NCBI GenBank assembly: GCA_037179385.1
Contig: CM074187.1
Location: 13,765,450 to 13,829,449, forward strand
Reading direction: 5' to 3'
Length of the DNA stretch: 64,000 nucleotides
Source of the DNA: Holothuria scabra
Lineage: Eukaryota; Echinodermata; Holothuroidea; Aspidochirotida; Holothuriidae
Both the position numbers and the translations under genes were made by a program. Within the stretch, counting starts at the first letter, position 1. Each line of letters starts with the position of its first letter. The notes beneath the pieces are model-generated. The model was not told the origin of the DNA and did not search any database. It worked only from the letters and a program-made list of their open reading frames with translations. Positions 22,641 through 34,500 of the stretch are shown here, in pieces.

Positions 22641-23292
22641 AACGAACTAACTGACTGATCAAAAAAGTTAATAAATTGAAAGCAATTTTAAATTTATATC
22701 AATTGCATAATAACATCACAGATTTCCCATAATGCATACCTTGAAAATGATTGAAAAATATTGAAAATTATTTTCTTCTTCTTATTTTCTCCAAATTATT
22801 CTATATGCTATTGAAACGGAGTTTTCATCTACTGAAAGACAAAATATTTCTGCATGTTTAAAGTCGATTGAATTTTGCTTTTGGCAGATCCCTTTTAGTT
22901 AACTTATTTTTTCTAAGTATGAAGCAGAACAGAAAAAACCTCAAAACACAAAATTCCTTATTTTCATTTTGTTTACCGAAACACAATAAAACACATTGTC
23001 TGAATGTCAATTGAACCTTCTGGGCCGGTGGTACTAGTAGATCGTCCATGCATAGTGATTTCTTCTACGAAATGAGAAGGACAACAATATCTCAATACCA
23101 AAAAATAAAGAAATTTCGAGAATTAGAAACATCAAAAGTAAACGAATGAATATTTTCACGGAATGCTTAAATATTTAATGATCTCGAACACTAAAAGGAG
23201 TATAATAACAATGAAATATTCATGTGTGAATTTTATATTAAAAGGATTTCCGTATCTAAATACAGTTTGCATTATGTTCAAATAGATTGTTC
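22641..23292. other. unassigned stretch
   Basis: AT-rich sequence with nothing recognisable. Confidence 0.4.
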
Positions 23293-23630
23293 TTTCTTTA
23301 AATACTCAATAAAATACTTAATACAGTCTATTGAACCGTTGCATTGACGTCAACTCCATCTGGCTGCCAATTCTGACGTCATGTTGGAGGGTAAATGCAG
23401 TGCAAGTAATTTATACTTGTAGAATCGAGAAAAAGATCTGACATGCTTTTATTTCTGTTTCTTTTATGGTGGCTTAAGTTTCATTACTTTTAGATAGACG
23501 TCTCTTTAAATACTCAACACAATGTCGCTGAACCTTTGTGTTGACGTCAAATCTATGATCTGACAGTCAATTCTGACGTCATGTTGAAGGGCAAATGATG
23601 CAGGTAATTGATTCTACAATATAGAGTCCC
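23293..23630 (+). repeat. tandem duplication with four perfect TGACGTCA palindromes
   Basis: A diverged unit of about 200 bp occurs twice (starting near 23293 and 23500; shared TTTAAATACTCAA, then GTTGACGTCAA-like, then AATTCTGACGTCATGTTG). Each unit carries two perfect TGACGTCA sites: 23345-23352 and 23374-23381, then 23542-23549 and 23574-23581. TGACGTCA is the cAMP-response element consensus bound by CREB/ATF. Whether it acts as an enhancer is unknown. Confidence 0.75.
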
Positions 23631-24492
23631 AAGTGGTTACCAACCAGCCATCTGTGACTAGCAACGCACACTAAAATAGCATGGTTGATATGTTAGAGGC
23701 CCAAAATCTTAATAACGCTACACTAGCACATATTCAGACAATGATTAGACAACCGTGAGGATAATTCCCGTGGTACCATCCCTCGCCCAAGGGAAAATGT
23801 TGACCTTTATGGTTTTATGATGCGATTTGTAACTTTTTTGTCACGATATCAATAAATTGAGATAACTTAATACGAAATATTCCAAATGTTTGCACTGAAA
23901 TTTTGAAATAAAAAGTTGTAAGGTGATATCTTAGTTACGCATGTCAAAATGTTGACATATTGATATATGTTGACAAAAAAGATGTTGACATATTGGCACT
24001 ATTAAACACTTAGTAATACCCCTAAATTATTGAGACGATATACCATTATATTTCATATACTGCAGGTACTGAATACCTTGTGTCATAATATTAATGTTAC
24101 TCAACTGATGCTTAAGTGTTTTACATTGCATATTTGTTACATGAATCATCTTAGGTGTTAGTGTGTGAATATCATTAATTGAGTATATTAACAATATATT
24201 AAGATCTGCCTGTATCTTTATATTTTATGGTAAAATAATCAGGAATTAAATCCCCGAACTCGAATGGATAAATTTGTGTTTCCAAATCAAGTTTAGAAAC
24301 CGAAATTCTGAAAGACATTGTTTCTTTGGACGAAACCGAGCAGCTTGGATAGTGGGTCAGACATCAGTGTTTAATCCTCAATCACCGTTTAATCACATGC
24401 ATGTGATTCTTAACTCTCATAATCATTAAATTGTGAAGAGGTTTAATGTACAACCAAACATGATATAGATAAACTAAAACATTAGCAAGACT
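23631..24492. other. unassigned stretch
   Basis: A short run of TGTTGACATATTG-type repeats is present at about 23945-23995; nothing else can be supported. Confidence 0.4.
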
Positions 24493-24648
24493 CAGTAGCG
24501 TAGCCAGGATTGTGTTATGGGGGTGGAGCACGAAACGAGAGAAAAGTCTAACTAGGGAGAGAAAAAACCGTTTTATTAGGCGTTTTTTGCATTTCAAGGT
24601 TGGGTGATGGGGGGTTCCACCCCCAAAATCACCCAGGCTACGCCACTG
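24493..24648. mobile_element. 156-bp hAT-like miniature element, copy 2
   Basis: The ends CAGTAGCGTAGCCAGG and CAGGCTACGCCACTG are inverted. The flanking octamers GCAAGACT and GTTAGACT agree at six of eight positions, consistent with an aged hAT duplication. The body matches 12033-12221. Confidence 0.7.
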
Positions 24649-24826
24649 GTTAGACTCAAATTAGTAGCCTAATGGTCGAATACATTTGATCACCTGTCCA
24701 TAATTAGCTTCGTATGTATGAAATTTTAAAGGTTTCTCAATATTTTTGGTAGTGGTCAAAAGAACAACTCTTAACGGAACAAATCAATCGAATTACAGGC
24801 ACATGTAAATTAAGTTTTTCCCCTCA

Positions 24827-25063
24827 CGTAACACTGTTGGTAGAAGAGTAGAGGACTTTACTCATATCTAAACGGAATTGAGCATTCAAGTTCCCAAGAC
24901 CCATACGATCATTCTTTGTAACCGACCCTGTACGTAAATAACCATTTCTGAAGTCAACTTCCTTTCCCAAGTACTTACCATTACGAAAACTTCTACGTTC
25001 TACAACATGCTGCAGATGATAATCTGAAACTCTAAAGTGAAATTGACAGTCTGACTGTTCAGT
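24827..25063 (-). other. 79-codon open frame without early ATG, unrecognised
   Basis: Between a TAA (25064-25066) and a TGA (24824-24826) the minus strand stays open. It reads VSDYHLQHVVERRSFRNG, then KYLGKEVDFRNGYLRTG, then DRMGLGNLNAQFRLDMSK. The composition (basic, repeated FRNG) looks like protein. A donor-like GTAAGTAC falls inside the frame. It could be a fragment of a mobile-element protein or of an exon. I recognise no domain. Confidence 0.3.
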
Positions 25064-25066
25064 TTA

Positions 25067-28000
25067 ATTCTTCATGTATCCTCTAAAAGAGGGTACATGG
25101 AGAAATAGGGCCTAAGTGATCAACAACAGAATGCCGTAAACGAAATAAAACAATGCAGTGAGTATGTAAACTGAACCAATACAAGTAAGTCCGCCACTTT
25201 TGTCCTAAAAAAGGATTTTTCTTTCGTCGACCCATGTAGATAGCGCCCTTTTAATACATATGTCAGCTGTAGTGATGTCGAGCATTAGAAATAAGGCTGG
25301 CATGAAATCTGGACAAACGCCTTAGTTCAGAGACGGACAGGAAAGCCTGACCTTGGTGAATTCTTGCGGTTTACATGGTCGGAGCGCATGTTACTGAGCT
25401 TGAAAAAGTTGACCTAAATTTTCTTAGTTTTTGCATTTTTAATCATAACAACGAAAATCTCGTAACAAGTTGAACTAATTTAAACCTTGAAACGGAAAAA
25501 TCGGTCTACATTAACTGAACATAGCGATTACATTTCAAAGCAAAATCTGCCAGGTTTTGCAAGCCAACAGATCTCAATGAGATTTATTCTTTTTGTTTTA
25601 ATTCCTCATTTTGTCGTTTTTTACATATCAAGACAGGAAACAGATCAAAATGGTACTACAAATTCCAGAAATTTCATATTTGCATAGTAAATGACTAAAA
25701 AGTAATGTTTTCAGACCGAATGTGGTGATTCGATGGACTTCCGGTCTGCTTCTATTAGAGTTTACGACTTTGCACCACCCAAGGTCATTTAGTTTCTTGC
25801 GGTCGGATGACCCCGTCAAAGAATCGCCTAGTTTCAAGCTCTATCGCCCAGTTTGAGTGCCGATTTTTCATGGTACAAAATTTCTCATGGAGAAGTATCA
25901 CTCGACGGCAGCGATAAATGTCTACATTTTGAGTTGACGACTTAAAGTAACTCGACTCACGACAAATTAAGCAAACTGTCGTTGCATCGAGAGTAAGATA
26001 ACTCACTAAAACATGTTTAAGATCGACTGGGGAAAAACGATCTAGTTCATAAGCACCTCTTAGCATCGAGGCATAAATCACCGCCGGCACGGAACTTTTA
26101 AATGTTGAATCCAAACATTATATTAAAATGAAAGTTCTTGCGTGTGATATTTAAGTGAAAACAATGGAATTGCCTTTGACGGCTACCTTTGGGTTGGTAG
26201 ATATATCTTCATGATAATGGGGAGGCAAGTTGAAGGGATGTAATACAAAATATCCCCGACTTATTATCTTTGAACTACGAATAATGTCGTTTCTTTATAT
26301 CTACACATCATGCATTTTTTCTGTTTTCTAACTATTGCAAATTGCCAATGTAGCTACTGTACTATGAAAATTCCTAAAATATAATCAGTTCAAATTTCAT
26401 ACCACCAGTTTGTATCCAGTACACTTTATGTAAACAAGCATTTGCTTAACCCCCCCCCCCCCCACCGTCCAGGGTCATATTTCTACGTTTAGCATTGGAC
26501 CTAGCCTACGTAGCGCCTCTGTGGCTGCAGCCCCCATTAGGCTGCCGCCTCTTTTTTCGTAGCGATGAGCTGGACGAAGAAATTCGTCCCCTCCGCGGCC
26601 TAAATTGGACCCCGACAATGTAGTGTCTTCTTTGGTAAACTCCAACTTTGTATAAAGCTACTTTTAAGTCAAACATATTGGTTTTGTTAGTGAGGTTAGT
26701 GATCATCTGAGAGAAAAGTGGGTGAATATGTTTGCAGTAATTCTTTTCTTATCATTCACCATTTAACCTTCCAATAACGGAGGAAAATAAGAAAATGAGG
26801 TTAGACACAATATTCCTTGACTTAAAATAAACTCCTGTTAGTCCCAAGCCCCCATAGTTACAACAATCGAAACTTTTTATTCCACCATTGGACAACTTAG
26901 TACATAACATGATCTCATATTATCCAGTTACGTTCTCTAATACAGTGATTCTTAACATGAAGTTCGTGGATCCCTAGGGGGTTCTGTGTAGTTTGGGGGA
27001 ATAGGGCAAAGGGGTCCGCAGAAGAAAAAATACGGGTGCGTGAAAGATAAAGAACCTAGAAAAATTCAGACGAGAGATGGTAGGCTTGATATAAAATTAT
27101 AGATAATACAGTCACCTGTACTCCTACACTAGAAAGCGTTTTCGTGGCTTGACTAAATTTTCCTAGTGATAGCAGCAGATACTGTCCACTTTGATTTACC
27201 GCTAGCAATTTGTTACAATAGGGCTGAAGAAAAGGAGTTGTTTTACTACCGACCAATTACATTCGATTTTGAACTTCGTGGATGTAAACACAAGTTGGTT
27301 CCAGTGTGGTCCTTATACCTATACATTGTTCTAACTTCACTACGACAATGAACATGTTAAGATCGTATCATAAAAACAATCCTAGCAGTATTGAGGCGTC
27401 TCCTTTTCAGTTTTTCCACCGATAAAATACAAAAGCAAAGTAAAACTATTTTTACACATTTCCTTATTTATATTTTTGTTTCCTCCGATGCCTCTTTAAA
27501 ATTACGCCAGACAAGGACACAAAAATCCCCCTTTTTCGCCAAATAATAACTAAAATGAAATCAAAATTTAAACCCGTGGCTTATGTATGGCACATACCAA
27601 GGAGATATTGTCACCAATAGGCATACAGTGGTAATATAATTTCAAAATCAACTTCGAATTTATTTTTTATATTAATATTTATAGTTTTACATTTATGTTA
27701 ATTTATTTTTTTTTATAATTTGCGTGAGAACATCCGTAAAACTCTATCTAACCTAATCGCTGCTAACCCATAATGCGTAAGTCGTAACTCGACCCAATCA
27801 AGAAGTTTTCTTTGCCCCGACAACGACTCCTCAAAAATATGCATCAACCTAGAGGGTCCGAGGATGAAAAGGGCTCAAATATATGTATATATAGGTAAAG
27901 ACGTTCAATCCTGGTGTCAGACCTCTCCTGAACATACGTCAACACTCTTAGATTCCAACACTGGGCCCCAAGAAGTAATGGACCCAATGCCAAAAACAAA

Positions 28001-30827
28001 AAAATGTCCTTGTTGTGTGTCCCCCACCCTTCCTACCAGACAACTTGGCAATCCCACTGGTTTTAGTGAGGCAAAGTGGGAAACTGGAATCAACTTGGGA
28101 CAAAGTGAATGTTGTTTCAGACCTCGGTCCTGGATATGAGGATAAGAAGAGGGTGTTTTGGAGAGTTAATGAATATTTTAGGGCCCTCAGATGCAATGTG
28201 GTGAAAATCTGAGCAACTCCAAAGTGAAATTAGAGACTTCAAATTGTCGAGTTTTTTTACAGATGGAACAATGTAGTGACTTTCAAACCTAAGTTCAGAA
28301 GTTTGTGGGAGTTCCAACGTTTCTGGTCTCTACTTTCTGTAAAAGTCCAATCATTAATAAATCCACTCCACTCTACTAAACACTACAAAATCAGTTTTCA
28401 AAGATTGTCAAGACGTGCAGATGGTAATAATGCAAGAAGACCTTACATAATCGGCATCATGAGGAAGTTCGTTGACTAAATTGTTTTCTCGGCAACTGTT
28501 CATAATACATCCATTTGTTCAGCGTACGTAGTTGTTCGGTAGAGTATTTGTTTGACTTTAGCTTGATTGAAGTCATAGTGTTTGGTTTAGAATTTCCGTA
28601 AACGTCAACGTGCTGATGAAGACACACTTGGGTTCAATCTAGATCCCTAAACGCTAAATAGGCCCTATTTTGAACAGTTAAATCTTCAACCTTAGAGAAT
28701 AATTTCTTTGGTATAAACAAATTAGGAAAGTTTAAACCAGAGAAGATAAATGATAGCAGTGGAGTAATAAAAATAAATACCATCTCTAACTTAAAATCGT
28801 ATCAAAACTTTTAATCCCACTCAAGTTTTTTTTTTTCGCGCCCTTCTGTATAAGCTTTATTTTTTACTTTTAAACCTGTGTCTGAAGAGGAGAGTGTTAA
28901 ACACACGATTGCAACTACGTTACAGATATATAAAAGTGTCAGATGAGATCTCTTTGACAGCTTTTATTATTTCATTGTCGATCATGCACTTCGGAAGGGG
29001 ATCTTGCACAGATCAGTGTCGTTGGCTTTATCTGCACCAATCATGCCAAACTAAACGTGCACATGAAACAAAACGTTGATTGGTTGCTGTTGTACAATTG
29101 TGACAATAGCATATGGTTATCTCGTTCGCACAATAATTGGTGACCTTATACGTCTGCAAATACTTTTTCTTGTCGATATAAAACCAAAATAGAAGTATTG
29201 ATTGGAAATATGATGAGGTTTGAAATAAGTCGAAAATTTCCAATTACAACTTAAAAGGTTGTAATAACGCTTAAGCAAGTGTTACCTTGTAGATATTGTA
29301 AATGTGTTTTGGCCGAATGGATAAAGGCGGTAACACTTGAAGGGCCGTGGAGCTCAGCATCAGGGAGGATTGGGAGTCGATGTGGTTAAAGTGTTTTCAT
29401 TTCATCTAATAGCAAAACACGGTATTTTCTTCTGAAGTGCATGACGTTTGAAAAGAAACCAAAATTGATCTGAATTGTTGAGTCTGTGGTCACACAATGT
29501 AATTTATGAGCTACAGTTTTTCTTCTCGCGTTTATTGCCACGTAGCGCAGTAAATAACCCCCCTTCAAAACCTTAACTAAGTGCGATACTCACTGCGTAA
29601 CTGAAGGAGAGTAGAGCCGTTTTGGGAAGGAAGGGCAAAACATTTCCGACAGTTGGAACCAGTTGTGTACCCCTATCTAAACGTGTGCCATTATTGACTA
29701 GCGTAGAACAAAAAATTTGGGCTTAAAGAAACCACCTCTGAAGTTGCAGGAAAAGGACTTTGTAGTTCTTCCCAACCTTTGAGTTTCGACTGATCTGAAA
29801 CTGAGCTAAGGTTTTTTTTCAGAGCACAGGTTTGGAAAAATGCACTTTCTGTGACTGTTTTAGAGGCGGTAATTCCGTAGGTGTTTAATTTGTTGATAAA
29901 TATGAATATATGAGCAACTAGGTTCCATGCCAAGATTGTACATGCGCGTCATTGCAGGTAGAACGGGTTCACCTATGTTTTTGCGACGCATCCTGTGCAT
30001 GATGAGTTACGTTAATTCATCATTCAAATGCCACCAAACCCTTAAAAAACATTTGGTATTTACTCATAATTTTATGGTTCACTCTTATGCACAGTTAAGA
30101 TTTTCATGTGTCGAATTCAAATCGAGATTTGCAATTCTTGCTAGTTGTAGAACTTAAAATGTAAGAGTATGGGACACTTAAACAATTTGGCTCATATTTG
30201 TTAATTAAATTAGGTGGTGTACTCTCCCATTGTGGTCTCTTGATCTTATTATTCAGAAACTTATTTTCATTCAAAAACTAAAAGCCATACACAGCAAAGA
30301 AAATGAATAAATAGTAATCTGGAGTGCTAAAGAAAAACTTACGGGGTTTGGGGGTGTGCATTGCTTTTCAGATGCTTATCAGCTGAAACTGGCATTTCCT
30401 GAACCCTGAAGTCACCTGAGGACCGCAACTGAATATATTTTAAATCCCGTCTTTATTTTATTTTTCCTGATTTATTGGATGGGTGTGGGAGACAAACGAT
30501 TTATTTTCCTTCGAATGTTTTCTGAGGAATTGCCCTGTCCGTCTCCCCGGATTAACATGCCTTTTCTCCAGAATGTACGGTCTCCATATATTGAAAATAC
30601 CACTTTTACTAGGCTTTAAATTGCAACATTGAAAGAGGGAGGGTGTGTGTGTTTGTGTGTTCGTGCGTAAATTTGTTTTGATTTCAGAGTGAGGAGTGAT
30701 ACATTTTTTCAGTCGTCTAAAGTTTGAACAATGGAGAGTCTATTGCTAAATTCTTAATGTTAGGTTTTAGAAAGAAAGTACAAAATAAAGTCCTCAGATT
30801 GTATGTACTGGTTACTAGGTTAGGTTA
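25067..30827. other. large unassigned stretch
   Basis: Nothing here could be assigned with confidence. It contains a C run at about 26452-26462, a short GC-richer island at 26500-26620 with serine-rich coding potential on the minus strand, and a chance-looking open region at 27860-28480 on both strands. Around 29315-29345 a TGGCCGAATGGATAAAGG word resembles a tRNA A box, but no convincing B box or fold follows. Confidence 0.35.
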
Positions 30828-30904
30828 GATTTAGTTTTACGGCCCAGTTTCCAACCAATTGGTTCAAGTGGAGCCGGCAATGGCCTTTTTTCCAGATTGT
30901 ACCG
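30828..30904 (-). mobile_element. SINE 3' fragment
   Basis: On the plus strand it starts GGTTAGATTTAG, the TTAG-rich tail typical of this family. It then reads TTTTACGGCCCAGTTTCC and ATTGGTTCAAGTGGAGCCGG, the reverse of the SINE 3' block. Confidence 0.75.
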
Positions 30905-31432
30905 GTATGTAAAATCGACTTGTGTGTCTTTGTGCTTTTGTGTGTGTGTTGTCAATATCTGACATGTACTCGCTTTCTCTTGAAGTTTTTCATATAAATA
31001 TTAACATAAGAATTATTTCCTACTCTGTTTACTTTATATAGTCAAAGTTAATTTTTACGAGTTAATATCTTCTGCTATTGGCAAAATCTAACTAAACTCT
31101 CCAATTTTATGAATTAAAGACGAATATTAAATGACTTAATCCTGCAATTTGTTGAGGTATATGCTTATAAACAATTTGTAAACATGGAAAATTGTAATTT
31201 GAACGGTGGACACGAATTTTGCGTGGAAGTTTCAAACCTTAAACCATTTTCAAGAGACTTTCCTCTCTTCCGTTTCGTGAAAGATTCACTCCGGCTATAG
31301 TTGTAAATTTTGAGCGAACGTGGCGACCGAGACTTCCAGTTAGTTCATTTCTTATTTAAATCGAACCTCTCTTAACATCAACGAATAAGAGCAATCAACT
31401 GTACTTAAATACCTAGGAAGGCGTATTAATTT

Positions 31433-31462
31433 AGATATATATCTGCGGTCATTGCTTCACTG
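31433..31462 (+). promoter_or_regulatory. possible TATA box and initiator of the six-exon gene
   Basis: AGATATATATCT at 31433-31444 lies about 25 bp before TTCACTG, which resembles an initiator. The ATG follows at 31508 with an excellent context (GTCACCATGG). This is suggested by position only. Confidence 0.35.
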
Positions 31463-31507
31463 TCGAAAAAGAAGGTGAACGGAAAAGGTGATAAACGATT
31501 CGTCACC

Positions 31508-31574
31508 ATGGAGTCTTACAGTGGGGACTGGACGCTACAATTTTTCTGCAAGATTCTTCTCATCATCGTTGTAG
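31508..31574 (+). CDS. six-exon gene, exon 1 (signal peptide)
   Basis: The ATG has the context GTCACCATGG. It encodes 22 codons and one base, with a short polar start (MESYSGDWT) before a hydrophobic core. The donor is TAG|GTAAGT, a full consensus. Confidence 0.75.
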
Positions 31575-34500
31575 GTAAGTCAGATTTTAATTTATTTTTT
31601 ATTATTGTATAGGCCTAGGCCTATAATACAACTAAGAAACTGGTTCAGCTGTTGATATTATAACTTCGTCCCCTAGTTATGTTAGGCCTTACGAAAACAA
31701 GAATAAGTGTTCCAATATTTGTGTCGTTTTTCCGTAAGTGTTCTGGTTTGGAATACTTACAATATGTTTTGAATTTGCACGATGACCCTGAAAAGTACAC
31801 TAATGTATTGTATCCAACTTTGGACGAATCAAACGGTATTTTTCTCTTAGAGAAAATTTTATAAGCGCAATCGTGTATTAGTTGTTGGCATTGAGATATG
31901 TTAAAAATACGACTATTCGTTATTTATTAGTTTCATCAGTTTAAATTAGGCTGTAATTCCTCAAAAATACGTAAGAAAAACTTTCGAAAAGGGCGGTTGA
32001 ACAAAAAGGAAACGAGTCACCGGGGTGGGGCGTTCGACGGAATTGTCTGGTTGAAATATATAAGCCCACCCCAAAAGGTTACGTGAACAGAAAAAAAGGT
32101 TAAATGTGACCGGACAGCTGAAAATAGTGTTTCCCAAGCTAATAAAGAGAATCTATGAAGACTTGCTTTGTTGCTTCCATTTGCAACGCAGTTTATACTT
32201 CAGTAAAAATGTGCAAGTTGCAAAATGATCAGAAAAATACCACATGAAATTCAGTAAATTAACTGGTAATGTTAAAAAAGGTTATCATTTTGGAAGTGTG
32301 GTATGCTTACTATACAAATTGCTATTTTGCTAAATTGCAACATAATGTCATGATTAATACTACCTGTTAAAAAGGAGCAACTTAATTAACCAAAGACCAT
32401 CTCTTCTCAACTTAAAGGCATATTTTCATCATCCCAAACAGTTCCAATTCTCCCAACCTACTTACTTCTAGCCCCTCCCACATTTATCTAAAACTCATTT
32501 TTATCCAGACGCAATCCTAGTTTATTGCTTCGTGGCTTGTCCCAGTGGCCATACAAGTCCATAATGTGTAATCAAGACACTCTCAGTGCCCATGCTGTGC
32601 AATTTAGCTATAATGCATTGTTTGAATGTGATGCCAATCAAAGAGCTGTACCAATTGAAAGTTTTGATATATGTATACTGAAACTGTAGTTTTGGGTGAC
32701 GAATGACTGCCTTTAAGGAAAATGCAATGCATTGCCTACCGGATACCCATGAGTTATATATATTAAAACATTTTAATACGTTTCAATAAATTTAACAAGA
32801 ATCCCATTTATTTGAGCTTTTTTTCTGGTTACCTCCGACTCAGGAGCTGCATGCCTAAATTTATCCGAGTGGAAAAAAAATAGTACTTATCGGCTGTGAC
32901 GAGTCCGACAATATTTGTTTTCGCGGGTGTCTCGCGCAAGGTAGAAGCCTGTTTATACATAATTAAATGCTTCCAACACAAGCAAGAGCGCAAAATTAAA
33001 TGATTTTCTAACCAACAAATGACCAAAGTCTGTAAGTCCGTATCAATCGAACATCCTTATGTCAACAAACCGCACGCATGAATTAATAACATAACGAAGT
33101 ACGTAATCAAAATCAGCGTATAGCATATAGCCTCATGCTCCGTTATCAGCATCAACGAATACAAGATGTTCAAATGTTTGCCCCATAAATTAACACTTTA
33201 ACGTAATTTTTTCCTCGAAAACTGTTGTAACTTGTAGGATGTGTTTGACGCTTCTCCGCCATGTTTGGTGCCGATAGTTGTAGCCCTCTACCAGTAGTGT
33301 GAAGGATCAGCAGCGCCCGACCTCCGTCTTCGCGACACGCGAAAAACCGCTATTTGCTTATTTTGGGCCCTACTATTCGATATCGTACATCGTATAAAAC
33401 ATTAATTTTTTGTCCAAAAACTAAATTATTTGCTTGAAAAATGCGAACTTAATCTGAATGAGTATTTTTGCAGACAAAATAGAGATGTAACCACACCTAT
33501 GCGATTTTCGTCACAAATCAGTCCGCCCATGTGTAATATTTAAGGATGATTGGGTTTACCGAGGAGGAGAATGGAGGGGGTGAGACGCCATGCTCATATA
33601 CACCTCCAGTTGTTTCTTTACGGGCCCGAACTGACCACAGCAACATAGTATGATCCGGGGCTCCTAGGTTTACACAATCAATTTACTGCTTTAACATAAG
33701 ACCACAACTTATGTAGTATTGGCCATTAATTCACAGCCAATATTAATACTGCACACGTGAGGTAACTTGCCACCTATGTAAACAAAAAGTTTAAAGATCA
33801 TGATATATGAGCAGTCGTTCACAATATAAGTTCTTGACGTTGTGGCAAAGGAAAGAAGCGAGTTGGAAGCCCCGGGGATAGTCATCGGGACAGTGAATAC
33901 CAATACCAGTTTTTATATTCGGTACTTGTGTTGTGACGAAATCAAAGGGGAGGCATAAACTCCTCCCTCTAGCATTCTACTAGATTATAAAAGCGATAGC
34001 TACTGCATGGTCAAGTAGGTAGAGCATCAGACTTGCAGTTGGGATGTCGGGAGTTCAGGTCCTGGCTGGGTCATACCGAAGACTTTAAGAACGGAACCTA
34101 CTGTCACTGTGCTTGGTGTTCAGCAAAAGCAATAGAGTGAGGAAAACAAGCCAGTGAGTCATAACTTGGAAAAAAGGCCGTTGCCGGCTCGACTCCAACC
34201 AATTGGTTGGAAACTAGGCCTTAAAACTTCAGCCAACTAATTAACTAACTAGAAAGCGCTATTTTTGATATAATTGTTGATACGATGAAAAGGAGAATGA
34301 TTCCGAACAAGCCCCCACCCCGATCCTCGTTTGTTACGGATGGTCCACATTCAAGTGTAGATAGGACGTTTGATCAGGCTTGTATTGTATTGTGAACGTT
34401 CATTGAAAAGAACTATCCTATGAAACTCTGGTTGTTCCTTCCATCAGATTGGCCATTATGCTATTAAAAGGGACTAGGGATATTATCGATTTTGAGACGT

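Noticed and set aside
29311..29400. tRNA-like A-box word TGGCCGAATGGATAAAGG
   Set aside because: No acceptor stem or convincing B box follows at the right distance. It is at most a decayed SINE head.
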